A DNA stretch of 63,386 nucleotides, from positions 1 through 63,386 of the forward strand of contig NZ_LWQS01000048.1 of the NCBI RefSeq assembly GCF_001650695.1. The letters run 5' to 3'. Positions 8,810 to 18,032 of the stretch are shown piece after piece; position 1 is the stretch's first letter, and each line of letters opens with the position of its first letter. The position numbers and the translations under genes are program-made. Under the pieces are notes generated by a model. That model did no database searches and was not told the origin of the DNA. It saw only the letters and a program-made list of their open reading frames with translations. This stretch comes from Chloroflexus islandicus. Its GTDB lineage: Bacteria > Chloroflexota > Chloroflexia > Chloroflexales > Chloroflexaceae.

Positions 8810-8902
8810 GTAGAGACGCACGGCTGTGCGTCTCTACAATTGCGTTTAAAAACGTCATCCCCGTAGAGACGCACACAGCCGTGCGTCTCTACGGGGATGA
8901 CG
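8810..8902. repeat. Two palindromic repeats; the second is a 50-bp near-perfect hairpin
   Basis: Copies at 8810-8837 and 8853-8902. The second has 22-bp perfect arms (starting CGTCATCCCCGTAGAGACG) around a 6-nt loop; the outer 10 bp extend the usual GTAGAGACGCAC core. They sit between the 3' end of the amylopullulanase gene and the znuA promoter and could stop read-through. Confidence 0.85.
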
Positions 8903-8923
8903 TATCGATTAAACCACCAGCGA

Positions 8924-11900
8924 TTACCGCATGATCATCGGGATGTAGATCGTATATTGCGGCGCAGGCGGTGGCGTGACGGTAGGTGTCGCGGTCGCAG
9001 TGGGTGTGGCCGTCGCGGTCGGGGTAGCCGTCGCGGTGGCGGTCGGGGTAGCCGTCGCGGTCGGGGTAGCCGTCGCGGTGGCGGTCGGGGTAGCCGTCGC
9101 GGTGGCGGTCGGGGTAGCCGTCGCGGTGGCGGTCGGGGTAGCCGTCGCGGTCGGGGTGGCCGTCGCGGTGGCGGTCGGGGTGGCCGTCGCGGTGGCGGTC
9201 GGGGTAGCCGTCGCGGTGGCGGTCGCGGTGGCGGTCGGGGTGGCCGTCGGCGTGGCCGTTGGCGTGACCGGGGTCGGGGTGGCCGTCGCGGTCGGGGTGG
9301 CCGTCGCGGTCGGGGTAGCCGTCGCGGTGGCGGTGGCGGTCGGGGTGGCGGTCGCGGTGGCGGTCGCGGTGGCCGTCGCGGTCGGCGTGGCCGTCGGCGT
9401 GACCGGGGTCGGGGTGGCCGTCGCGGTGGCGGTCGGGGTGGCCGTCGCCACTGGCGCAAAGTTGGCCACTAACACCCGGTTGCCGGTCGCCACAAAGCTG
9501 TAGCTGGCCGTGGTCGCCACCACGCTCGCACCTTCCGTCCAGTTAACGAAGGTGTAGCCGCTGGCCGGCGTCGCGTTGACCGTCACCACTGCGCCGTGCG
9601 GGTAGGTGCCGCCGCCGCTGGCCGTGCCGCCCGCGGCTGGATCGGCGCTGACCGTGATCTGGTAAGTTGGGCGGGCGTCTACATGGATGGCGAACGCATC
9701 GCGCGCGGCTAGGGTGTAGTTGACAATCTGCCCGCTCCCGTTCACTTCAATCAAGGCGCTAGCCGGGGCCGGCGTGGTCGTTCCCGGCAGCACGCAGATC
9801 CCTCCCGCGAAGTCGTATTTGGTGATGTCGCAGTAGAACCCGGCTGGCAGGCTGGTCTGGTAGGTGGTGGTTGCTGCCGCCGTCGTGTTGTTGATGGCGA
9901 CAAAGCCGCGGTTGCCGCGTCCGAAGGCGATATGGTTGCTCGGTGCGCCGCCAATGTTTTGCCAGTTGGTGATCGGCTGGCCGTAGGTGGTCTGGCGGAA
10001 TTGCACCATGTTGGCAATGCCCGGATTCCGGTGTTCGCAGACCCACTTGCCGAGGTCAGCGCTCGTGACCGGGTTGGGGTAGGTGCCTGAGCAGTTGGCC
10101 GGATAGTCGCTCGCCGTTTGGCCCGGCCCGTAGACCGGGCGGGTATCGGCCCCTAACCCCGGCCCCCACGTGACGCCGCCGTCGTTGCTGCTCGGCGGGC
10201 CAAGGCTGTCGCCGGCGTTGCTGGCGGGGTTGGTTGTCCAGTAGTAGCTCGACATTACCGACGGATGGCCGTAGGGCTGGGCCAAAGTGAAGATGTTGGC
10301 CAGCAGGTGGGCGCGTCCGTCGCGGTGATCGACCACGCACGCGCCGCCGGGGCCGTGGCCGCGTTGGTTGTCGTGGTTGTCAACGAAGATTTGGGCGAAC
10401 CGTGACGGCAACAAGCCGCTGGTGAAGTTTTGCAGGTCGCTGAGCGAGCCGCCGCAGGTGAAGGCGTTGCCCATCACGCTCACACTGTAGGCAAACTCGG
10501 TCACGTCGCCGTAGGGTGTGTATTCCCAGTCGCGGATGCGCTCGGCGGGATCCATGTCGATCACTTCGCTGAAGATGTAGGGTTTCCCGCCGCCGGGCAG
10601 GGTGAGGCTGTCAAGGATGGCGCCGATCTCGTGGGCGGCCATGTGCTTGGCGGCGTCGATGCGGAAGCCGCGCACGCCAGCGTTGAGCAGCGCTTGCAGG
10701 TAGGCGCGTAGTTTGCTTTGCACCGCCGGTTTGCCGGTGTCGAGGTCGGGCAGACCGGCGAGTTGGCAGCGTTGCACCTGATTGCGATCCCGGTAGTTGG
10801 TGATTAGACAATCGGGGTGGAAGTCGTCGGGTACGTATTGCGCGCCGTAGAACCGGCTAGCAGCCGGTTGTGAGCGGTATTGGCTGCCGGACGTGCCGGT
10901 GGGCGGACTGCCTACTTCGATGTCGGCCATGTGGTTGATCACGGCGTCAACGATCACCGCTACGCCGGCGCTGTTACAGGCATTCACCATCTGCTGGAAC
11001 TCGGCCCACGTGCCGCTGCGGCTGGTGAAGCGGCTGGTGTCGTGCGTCACTGGTTGGTAGCGTGCCCACCACGGAAAGTCGTTGGCCGGGTTGCCGCCAA
11101 GATCGGCGGTGGGCACAATGTGCTCGTTCGGCGGCGAGACTTGCACGCCGGTATAGCCCTTTTGGCCGAGGAACGAGCACTCTTGCGCGACATCGGCCCA
11201 GCGCCATTCAAACAGGTGAACGAAGACGCCGCCGTTCGGTTCGCTGGCGCTGTCACCAGCCGGGATGATGGTGATCAGACCATCGCCTTGATCGTCATCG
11301 TCAGGATTACCGTTAATGTCATAAGCATCGGCCTTCCACTTACGCCCGGTTTCGCTGGTCTTCTTGCAATAGGCGGTGAAGCCATACGTGCCCGGTGCGA
11401 GGCTCTCTAGCACGGCGCGCGGGATCGTCGCCCGATATTCGTCGTTGTTGCCGATGTCCCCGTTATAGACCATCGGCAGGTCGCTCCACGGCTGGCCGTA
11501 GCGGCCCCAGTGCAAGAAACACTCGATCCCGGCGCCTTGGCCAGCTCCCGGCGTCACTCCCGCTTCGTAGACTTGCACAAAGACATCGAAGCCGGCGGGT
11601 GCGAAGCTGCCTTCGTTGATGGCATGGGCCACGCCGCCGCGCGGGAACATCAACCCCACCCAGTCAATCGTGCTGGGCGGTTCGAGGGCTTGGGTCGAGA
11701 CGAAGACCACCGTGGTGCGCGGCGGGATGGTGAAGGTGTCGGTGGCATCGTTAAAGCTGGCCGTCGCGATCACCGGATCGTCATCGACGCCGTCGGTGTG
11801 CAATGGGTGCAGGGTGAAGCCGTTGGCGTTGGGGATGGTGATCGTCTGGGTGATCGTGTTGGCGTTGAAGAAGACGAGAATGTTTTCCCAGTTCGGGTCG

Positions 11901-14900
11901 AGATCGGGCGCAACTTCGTCCGATAACCGCATCACAATCAGCGCATCGCGGCTGTTGTCGGTATTGTAATGGCTGACGCGGGCATTGATCGCCGCTTCAG
12001 TGGTGAGGCGGAAGAGCGGCGAACTCATGCGCAGGCGCAGCGTCTCGCGCATGTGCGCGGCAGCGAAGTTCATGTCGGCAGGGGTGGGGTCAAGCGCAGT
12101 GTTGCTCAACAACGGCGTCATAATCCCCCAGCGCGAGTTGTTGTCCCACGTTGGCGGCAGGCCGCGGCCAAAGTTGTTGGCGCTGCGATCCCAATAGACC
12201 CGGTTGAACCAGTCGCCGGAGTCGTAGCTGTTGCGGTCGAGCGATTTCGAGCGCAGGATGTCTTGACCCATGTGGAAGAAGGGGATGCCTTGCGCGAGCC
12301 CGATCAGGCTCACTCCCATGTTTTGGCTGCGCACGCGGTTGGCCATTGAGGTCGTGGCAATGCCACTGCCGCCAATCCACCCCGGATTGCCGCTGCCATT
12401 GCCGTTGGGCAGCTTGAAGATGTTTTGGTCAAATAGGGTCTCGTTGTCGTGTTTTTCGACGTAGTTGATCGCCTCTTGCGGATCGTCGGTGAAGGGATTG
12501 CCCTGACCATTCCAATCGGTGCCGCTGCCGCGCAACGCCGAGCGCAGCGTGTCCATCACCACGTATAAATCGCTCTGGAAGCGGTTGGGGTAGGCGTAGC
12601 CGTTCCAATCGTAGCTGAGGCCGTTGATGAACCCTTGCCGGCGAATGCCGACCGTGTCGGTGCTGTAACCGCCGTGGGCCGCGTCCCGGATGACGTCGTT
12701 GAACAGGCCGATCCCGCTGCCGGTCATGTTGTGCTTGTGGGCATAGCAGTTTGGGCAGACGGTCAAGCCCTTGTCGCGGGCCGAGCCGAAATCCCAGCCT
12801 TCGCCGTAGAGGTAGATCGTGCTGCCATCAACCCCATTGGCGCTGGGGGTGAGCGCCTGCAACGCCGCCCGTACATTGAGCATATTCTGGCGGGTGTGCA
12901 GGTTCATCAGGTCAAAACGGAAGCCATCGATCTTATACGCCGTCGCGAAGCGCACGACCGTATCGATCATGAGCTTCTCCATCATGGCATATTCAGTGGC
13001 AGTGTCGGCGCAGCACGACGATTGGTAGAGATTGCCAGCGGCGTCGTAGCGATAGTAGTAGCCGGGCACAATTCGATCCAGCACCGATTTGTCATCTTGC
13101 CCGCTGGCTGCGGTGTGGTTGTAGACCACGTCCATCACCACGCGCAACCCATTCTGGTTAAGCGCCTGCACCATCTCGCGGAACTCAAGGATGCGCGTGA
13201 CCCCATCGGGGTTGGTGCTGTACGACCCTTCCGGCACGCCGTAGTGGTAGGGATCGTAGCCCCAATTGAAGCTGTCGGTCTGGCGGGCTGCGCCGACTGC
13301 CGCTTGCGGGCCGGTTGAGGCGCGATCGGTGGCGGGGTTGAATGAGATGGCTGGTTCCGTGCGATCGGTTGGGGTCTCGATCACCGAGGCGATGTCAAAC
13401 GCCGGCAAGAGGTGGATATGCGTCAACCCGGCCTGCCGCAGTTGCAGCAGATGGTTCATCCCATCCGAGAGGGCCGGGTTCGGGTGCGGGCCGGTTCCAT
13501 CGTAGGTAAAAGCGCGGTAGGTGCCGCGATCCGCCGCCGCAACCGTGCTATCGTTGGCGCTGAAGTCGCGGATATGCACCTCGTAGATCACGATGTCTTC
13601 GGGGTTGGCCAGCGCCGGCTTGCTCAGCGTATCCCATCCTGCCGGCTTCAGATCAGCATCGTCCAGATTGACGAACTGGCTGCGCACATCACCGGCGGCA
13701 GCGCCGTCTTGCGACAGGCTGACCGAGTATGGGTCAGTAACGAGGTTGGTAACGACCGCATCGAGCGCCGGCACATACACCTCAACCGCAAACAGGTAAA
13801 ACTGGCGATCCCACGTCGCGTTACCGGTGACGCTCCACACGCCGCTTGCCGGGTCGAGCGTCATCGGGTGATCGGTGTAGGCCGTGGCAGTGGAGGTAGC
13901 GAAGCGGCGGAGGGTCACTGCTTGCGCCGTCGGCGCCCACAACCGCACTGTAGGCGCGCCGCCGCTATAGCTGACGCCAAGGGTTTGCGCAGCGGCATTA
14001 GCCGCGTACAGATCATCAAGCACCCCCTGAATCTGCACCCGCGTGGCATCGATCCGGCTGCCGCCGCTGTTGTATGCCGCCACCACCAGTTGGCCGCGCA
14101 GCAGATGGCGGGCATCGGCGGCGCTCAAGCCGGTCAACAGCCGGGTCAGACCATTCGCGTTAGGGTTCTTGACAAAACCGCTCACCGTACCGCTAGCGGT
14201 CAACGGTACATAACACGGCGCTGCCGGGGCTGGGAAGCTGCAGGTGGTCGCCTCGGCAGCGGTGGTCAAGCTGCCGTCGGGGTCATAGAGCAGGCGGAAG
14301 CTTGCCGCCGGGCCGCCATTCCACGCAATCGTGTTCAGATCAAGCCACAGCGCGCGGGCTTGGGCAGGAGTAATGGCGCTCGTGCCGCTGCTGACGGTAT
14401 AGCTATAGTTGCTGCCGCCGTTGGTGTCGGCGTTGATCGTCATCAAATCGGCGTCAGCGCCGGCAATTGCGCTCACATTGCCCGAACTAAAGACGTAATA
14501 GCTAACCGTCGTGCCGGCAGTTTGCGAGGGGATGGTGGCGCTGAACGAGGCGCCGCTGCCAGCCATCTTGACCACCGTCGAACCCGCCCAATTGCCGTTG
14601 ACGGCATAGCGCAGCCAGAGCGCCTGCCCAGCGGGAGGGGTGACGTTGGTGGTGGCAATGACCGTCACCGCTTGCCCGGCGGATGGTGCAGCCGGACTGC
14701 GGCTCACACCGGTGATGGTGGCTGGTGGGGCGCTGAATTGGAATACCACCCCGCGCTCGCCGCCATCCCACTTGAAGACATAATAGCTGCCAGCGACATG
14801 ATTGAAGCGCAGATTGCGCTCGCCGCCGCCGCCAGTGCTGAGGCCGGTAAAAATTTGGCCAAACGTCACGTTGTTTGGCGCATCTTTACCGAACCATTGA

Positions 14901-15139
14901 TTGGTTTGCTTAAAGAACTTGAATTCGCTGTTGGGATCGCTGGAATTGTTGACTTGGCCGCTGGTGTAGATAAATGTCCCACCCAGACTGGCCGACATCG
15001 TCCACGGCGTACTACCCCAACCATTGAGACTGCCGCGTACCTCTTCGCCGGCGGCGGCAACAGGCAGGGGCAACATGAGGGCAATCAGGCCGGAGACGAT
15101 CGTGAGGGCAAGCAGCAGGCGCAGGCTACGATGATGCAC
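8924..15139 (-). CDS. Secreted amylopullulanase: type I pullulanase fused to alpha-amylase
   Basis: 2071 aa, extracellular. A signal peptide (1-30) is followed by beta-sandwich starch-binding/E-set modules to about 500. Next is a GH13 pullulanase catalytic domain with Y-N-H-T near 670, nucleophile D in G-F-R-F-D-L near 740, acid/base E in Y-G-E-G-W-D near 780 and E-K-H-D-N-E near 896. A second GH13 module is alpha-amylase-like: V-H-L-F-E-W-R-W near 1290, G-F-R-I-D-A-A-K-H near 1490, F-S-E-V-I-D near 1524 and D-N-H-D-N-Q-R near 1586. Then come an InlB-B-like repeat (about 1825-1890), about 165 residues of Thr-Ala/Thr-Pro repeats and a terminal Y-T-I-Y-I-P-M-I-M-R. It should cut both alpha-1,6 and alpha-1,4 links of starch or glycogen. 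Confidence 0.9.
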   Translation of the reverse strand: MHHRSLRLLLALTIVSGLIALMLPLPVAAAGEEVRGSLNGWGSTPWTMSASLGGTFIYTSGQVNNSSDPNSEFKFFKQTNQWFGKDAPNNVTFGQIFTGLSTGGGGERNLRFNHVAGSYYVFKWDGGERGVVFQFSAPPATITGVSRSPAAPSAGQAVTVIATTNVTPPAGQALWLRYAVNGNWAGSTVVKMAGSGASFSATIPSQTAGTTVSYYVFSSGNVSAIAGADADLMTINADTNGGSNYSYTVSSGTSAITPAQARALWLDLNTIAWNGGPAASFRLLYDPDGSLTTAAEATTCSFPAPAAPCYVPLTASGTVSGFVKNPNANGLTRLLTGLSAADARHLLRGQLVVAAYNSGGSRIDATRVQIQGVLDDLYAANAAAQTLGVSYSGGAPTVRLWAPTAQAVTLRRFATSTATAYTDHPMTLDPASGVWSVTGNATWDRQFYLFAVEVYVPALDAVVTNLVTDPYSVSLSQDGAAAGDVRSQFVNLDDADLKPAGWDTLSKPALANPEDIVIYEVHIRDFSANDSTVAAADRGTYRAFTYDGTGPHPNPALSDGMNHLLQLRQAGLTHIHLLPAFDIASVIETPTDRTEPAISFNPATDRASTGPQAAVGAARQTDSFNWGYDPYHYGVPEGSYSTNPDGVTRILEFREMVQALNQNGLRVVMDVVYNHTAASGQDDKSVLDRIVPGYYYRYDAAGNLYQSSCCADTATEYAMMEKLMIDTVVRFATAYKIDGFRFDLMNLHTRQNMLNVRAALQALTPSANGVDGSTIYLYGEGWDFGSARDKGLTVCPNCYAHKHNMTGSGIGLFNDVIRDAAHGGYSTDTVGIRRQGFINGLSYDWNGYAYPNRFQSDLYVVMDTLRSALRGSGTDWNGQGNPFTDDPQEAINYVEKHDNETLFDQNIFKLPNGNGSGNPGWIGGSGIATTSMANRVRSQNMGVSLIGLAQGIPFFHMGQDILRSKSLDRNSYDSGDWFNRVYWDRSANNFGRGLPPTWDNNSRWGIMTPLLSNTALDPTPADMNFAAAHMRETLRLRMSSPLFRLTTEAAINARVSHYNTDNSRDALIVMRLSDEVAPDLDPNWENILVFFNANTITQTITIPNANGFTLHPLHTDGVDDDPVIATASFNDATDTFTIPPRTTVVFVSTQALEPPSTIDWVGLMFPRGGVAHAINEGSFAPAGFDVFVQVYEAGVTPGAGQGAGIECFLHWGRYGQPWSDLPMVYNGDIGNNDEYRATIPRAVLESLAPGTYGFTAYCKKTSETGRKWKADAYDINGNPDDDDQGDGLITIIPAGDSASEPNGGVFVHLFEWRWADVAQECSFLGQKGYTGVQVSPPNEHIVPTADLGGNPANDFPWWARYQPVTHDTSRFTSRSGTWAEFQQMVNACNSAGVAVIVDAVINHMADIEVGSPPTGTSGSQYRSQPAASRFYGAQYVPDDFHPDCLITNYRDRNQVQRCQLAGLPDLDTGKPAVQSKLRAYLQALLNAGVRGFRIDAAKHMAAHEIGAILDSLTLPGGGKPYIFSEVIDMDPAERIRDWEYTPYGDVTEFAYSVSVMGNAFTCGGSLSDLQNFTSGLLPSRFAQIFVDNHDNQRGHGPGGACVVDHRDGRAHLLANIFTLAQPYGHPSVMSSYYWTTNPASNAGDSLGPPSSNDGGVTWGPGLGADTRPVYGPGQTASDYPANCSGTYPNPVTSADLGKWVCEHRNPGIANMVQFRQTTYGQPITNWQNIGGAPSNHIAFGRGNRGFVAINNTTAAATTTYQTSLPAGFYCDITKYDFAGGICVLPGTTTPAPASALIEVNGSGQIVNYTLAARDAFAIHVDARPTYQITVSADPAAGGTASGGGTYPHGAVVTVNATPASGYTFVNWTEGASVVATTASYSFVATGNRVLVANFAPVATATPTATATATPTPVTPTATPTATATATATATATPTATATATATPTATATPTATATPTPVTPTATPTATPTATATATATATPTATATATPTATATATPTATATPTATATATPTATATATPTATATATPTATATPTATATATPTATATPTATATPTVTPPPAPQYTIYIPMIMR
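8962..9460 (-). repeat. Coding minisatellite: Thr-Ala/Thr-Pro tail of the amylopullulanase
   Basis: About 500 bp of 6-, 12- and 18-bp units (GCGGTGGCGGTCGGGGTAGC class on the plus strand) that encode T-A-T-A-T-P-T on the minus strand. The repeats stay in frame throughout. This is a likely site of length variation and an extended linker outside the membrane. Confidence 0.9.
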
Positions 15140-15420
15140 GGCACAACCTCGTTGTTTAGTGTAATGGAGTGGGGGGATGGCCTCGTTGGCATTATAACCG
15201 ATAACCGGGATTGCACCGGATTATAACACAGATTTGTTGTTTGTGCAATAGTATTGTTGACAACGATATATGTCCTCCCGTAGCGCCGCACCGCCGTGCG
15301 GCTCCCGACGATGCGGTGATCGTCCATGCCTTTGTACAGCCGCACGGCGGTGCGGCTCCAACCACCCTGTGATCTGTTACAATAATCGCATCAACCCGCC
15401 ATCTCTAATAGATCACACCT
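15140..15420. repeat. Divergent intergenic region with two palindromic repeats
   Basis: Holds the promoters of the divergent amylopullulanase and thioesterase genes. Palindromes lie at 15280-15304 (GTAGCGCCGCACCG/CCGTGCGGCTC) and 15334-15359 (GTACAGCCGCACGG/CGGTGCGGCTC). An AT-rich patch (about 15224-15262) probably contains a promoter, but I cannot assign -35/-10 boxes. Confidence 0.6.
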
Positions 15421-15870
15421 ATGCACACCTTTCACCCGCAAACCCCCGACTGGGAACCGCGCGTGCGCGCCAGCTTCGCCCGCCAAGGCCTGATGAGCGC
15501 GCTCCATGCCGTGATCGAACACATCCGTCCGGGTGAGTTGGCGATAACAATGCCTGCCGATCCGGCCTACAGCCAGCAGCACGGCTACATCCACGGCGGG
15601 GTGATTGCCAGCATTCTCGACAGCGCCTGCGGTTATGCGGCGCTGACGCTCATGCCCGCCGATCGCGAAGTGTTGACGGTCGAATTCAAGATCAACTTTC
15701 TGAGTCCAGCCCGCGGCAGCCGTTTTGTGGCCATTGGGCGGGTGGTGCGGACGGGACGCACGGTGACGGTGTGTAGTGGCGAGGCGATGGCGATTGATGG
15801 CGACCGGCGCTCGACTATCGCGCTCATGCAGGCGACGATGTTTGCCGTGCCGGTCACGCCGGGGGCATAA
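15421..15870 (+). CDS. PaaI-type hotdog-fold thioesterase
   Basis: 149 aa. The family signature H-G-G-V-I-A-S-I-L-D-S-A-C-G-Y-A (about 58-73) contains the helix and catalytic Asp region of PaaI-like acyl-CoA thioesterases. V-E-F-K-I-N-F-L-S-P-A and G-R-V-V-R-T-G-R-T-V are the matching beta strands. The substrate, probably an aromatic or short acyl-CoA, is not evident. It stands alone, followed by a repeat field. Confidence 0.85.
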   Translation: MHTFHPQTPDWEPRVRASFARQGLMSALHAVIEHIRPGELAITMPADPAYSQQHGYIHGGVIASILDSACGYAALTLMPADREVLTVEFKINFLSPARGSRFVAIGRVVRTGRTVTVCSGEAMAIDGDRRSTIALMQATMFAVPVTPGA

Positions 15871-15879
15871 GTCCTTCTC

Positions 15880-16660
15880 ATCACGTTGAGATGCGGACGG
15901 CGTATGGTGCAGATGTGGTTGATAGCGTTGAGATGCTTCTGTTTTCCCTCACCCCCAGCCTCGCTTCCATTGGCGCGGGAGGGGGGTTGTGTTGGATAGC
16001 CACAAAAACCCACAAAAAACCAACGATTGTGGTGCGGTTTCCGTCTTGGTGTGGCGATTGCTCGCTATCCGCCAGCACCCGGCCCTGAAGGGCCGGGCTA
16101 CGTTGACGAAGCCCGCTGCGCGGGGTGCTGCCCCCACCCCTTGCCCCCTCCCCCAGCGGGGGAGGGGGCAAGGGGTGGGGGTAACGCGGTGCATCCTTGC
16201 GCCATATCACCCGGCCCTAAAGGGCCGGGCTACGGTTACGAAGCCCGCTGCGCGGGCTGGCTGCCGCAGCTCTGAATTAGTGTTGTCAGATCCTGTCATT
16301 GTGGGGGGCTGTTGTCATTGCGAGGGAGGGGCGGCACCCAGCCGCGCTGCCCGCGCGCCCGAAGTAATCTCCTCGTAGCCCCCCTCTCAGCCTCTCCCCG
16401 CTGGGGGGAGGAGTCGGACACCCCTCCCCCAGCGGGGGAGGGGGCAAGGGGTGGGGGCAACGCGGTGCATCCTTGCGCCATATCACCCGGCCCTAAAGGG
16501 CCGGGCTACGGTTACGAAGCCCGCTGCGCGGGCTGTTGGCCCTCACCCCCCGCCCCTCTCTCACGTTAGTGGGAGCGGGGTGCGTAGCGTCGAGCGTTGA
16601 GGCATCTCACGACGATCAACGGTTTTGTTTGACCACATGTTCTGACCACGTTGCATCTTC
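15880..16660. repeat. Composite repeat field
   Basis: Non-coding, about 780 bp. It contains the AGATGTGGTTGATAGCGTTGAGATGC module, CCCTCACCCCC/GCGGGGGAGGGGG blocks and three GGCCCT..AGGGCCGGGCTACG plus GAAGCCCGCTGCGCGGGC twin hairpins (near 16080, 16210, 16490). A TGTCATTGCGAGGGAGGGGCG unit (16313) and the final GATCAACGG...GACCACATGTTCTG module are also present. ORFs across it are repeat translations, not genes. Confidence 0.85.
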
Positions 16661-16815
16661 ATCACGAGCGGGCTAGTTGCTGCACCCGTACTGATGTGCG
16701 CTATGGCGGTTTCCCTCGCCAGCATTATTCCTCCGTGTTTTTCACGGGGTGTAAGGCGCCATTGCAGATTGTGAGAATTATCCACAATTGTGAACAATAA
16801 TCCCCATTAGTAATC

Positions 16816-16845
16816 TTGACAAGCCGTTATGAATATCATTATCAT
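16816..16845 (+). promoter_or_regulatory. Promoter with overlapping Fur-box-like sequence
   Basis: TTGACA (16816-16821), an 18-nt spacer and TATCAT (16840-16845). On the minus strand, 16843-16826 reads GATAATGATATTCATAAC, which matches about 15 of 19 positions of the classical Fur box GATAATGATAATCATTATC. Fur binding would block the -10. The transcript would begin near 16852 and reach the 26-codon ORF and then the CPBP gene. Confidence 0.5.
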
Positions 16846-16884
16846 TTTTGATAACAATATACGAAATGAGATGAAGAGGAGTCT

Positions 16885-16965
16885 ATGCCTGTCTACATTC
16901 GTGATCGTCCGCCAATGTTGCGCTTGGTGATAACGTTTGCGGCCACTCGCTACCTTCAGGTGTAG
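16885..16965 (+). CDS. Possible 26-aa small protein or leader peptide
   Basis: ATG with AGAGGAG at proper distance; 26 codons, ending before the CPBP gene. The product begins MPVYIRDRPPMLRLVITF and is basic then hydrophobic. No homology is recognised. The good Shine-Dalgarno sequence and the Fur-like promoter just upstream are the only support. It may be a leader peptide for the gene 71 nt downstream, a genuine microprotein, or chance. Confidence 0.3.
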   Translation: MPVYIRDRPPMLRLVITFAATRYLQV

Positions 16966-17036
16966 CCAGACACCTCCCGCTTCAATTCGTCACGATACAG
17001 CCTGAATTGTAGAGACCAACGTCAAGGAGAACAAAC

Positions 17037-17906
17037 GTGAACACGCTTTCCCCCAACGCCATCTCCAACCCGATCCTCGATTTCTTCGCCTTTGTGCGCC
17101 GGCCCGATGCGGCGCATATCGTTACTTCGCGGAAAGCGAAGCTGCTCATCATCGTGAGCTTGCTGGGGTTGAGTATTCTGCTCTCAGTAGCCGGTAATGT
17201 GGTTTCAACGTCGATCGAGACGTTCATTCCGATGGAAACCGAGCACATTATGGCGGGTGAAGATGAGGAGTTCTTGCGGTATATGGCTATCGCCGGCATT
17301 CCCATCATCCCCTTCTTTGAAGAGGTGATGTTCCGGCTCTGGCTGGCTCCCAATCTGCTCTTTTTCTTTATTTCGTTCAGTTTGGTGACGATCCAGTTCG
17401 CGCCGATGCCGTTTATTGATCTGCTGCGTGCGGCTGGGTTAGAGCCCATTGCGCCGTTGGTAAAAATCGGTTTCTATCTCGCACTTGGCGGCCTGATCGT
17501 GCTCTGGTTCTGGTGGCGCGACCGGCGCGGGCAGCGGTACGCCGATTTCTTTCACCGCTACGTGGCGGTGTATTACTACGTTTCGGTAATTGTCTTTGGC
17601 CTGCTGCACCTGACCAACTACACCACAGTCGGCGCTTGGTGGTTTGCGCCGTTGCTAGTCTTGCCGCAACTCATTGGCGGCTTCATCTACGGTTATGTCC
17701 GGATCCGGATCGGCTTCTGGTATGCCGTCCTGCTCCACATGGCGGATAATCTGCTCTTTACGTTGGGTGATGTGATGAACATGCTGTTCGGCCCGCTCGG
17801 CGGCGTGGTTTGGCTGGCGGTGCTCGTTCTTTCTTCGCTGGCGATCGTGGTGGTGACGTTTAAGCAGAGTCTGGTTTTAGGTGAGAAAGCGCCGCTGCAA
17901 GCGTGA
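17037..17906 (+). CDS. CPBP-family intramembrane metalloprotease
   Basis: 289 aa starting with GTG after AAGGAG. Polytopic, with about seven hydrophobic segments. It has the three CPBP (Abi/Rce1-like) motifs: E95-E96-V-M-F-R100, F187-G-L-L-H191 and H234-M-A-D-N238, which together form the predicted glutamic/metal active site in the membrane. Family members process prenylated proteins or peptides, or confer bacteriocin self-immunity; the substrate here is unknown. A perfect hairpin follows the gene. The Fur-like promoter about 200 nt upstream may drive it. Confidence 0.85.
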   Translation: MNTLSPNAISNPILDFFAFVRRPDAAHIVTSRKAKLLIIVSLLGLSILLSVAGNVVSTSIETFIPMETEHIMAGEDEEFLRYMAIAGIPIIPFFEEVMFRLWLAPNLLFFFISFSLVTIQFAPMPFIDLLRAAGLEPIAPLVKIGFYLALGGLIVLWFWWRDRRGQRYADFFHRYVAVYYYVSVIVFGLLHLTNYTTVGAWWFAPLLVLPQLIGGFIYGYVRIRIGFWYAVLLHMADNLLFTLGDVMNMLFGPLGGVVWLAVLVLSSLAIVVVTFKQSLVLGEKAPLQA

Positions 17907-17983
17907 TACAAGCCACTAAGCCGGTGCAGTGAGGCAAGTCAACAAGCCTGCGCGTTCTGCGCTGCGCAGAGCAGGCGCCAAGT

Positions 17984-18018
17984 GGCGAGAAACCTGCGAC
18001 GTTATCAGGTTTCTCGCC
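17984..18018. terminator. Bidirectional hairpin between convergent genes
   Basis: GGCGAGAAACCTG, a 9-nt loop, CAGGTTTCTCGCC: 13 bp perfect. It lies between the 3' ends of the CPBP gene and the first FemAB-like gene. No long U-tract on either strand. Confidence 0.65.
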
Positions 18019-18032
18019 GCTTATGTATAGCC

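Noticed and set aside
8897-9503. Gly-Arg-rich and Val-Ala-rich repeat proteins on the plus strand
   Set aside because: Translations of the Thr-Pro minisatellite in other frames.
13412-15226. 604-codon plus-strand ORF
   Set aside because: Antisense frame of the amylopullulanase gene; Arg/Ala-rich with no domain.
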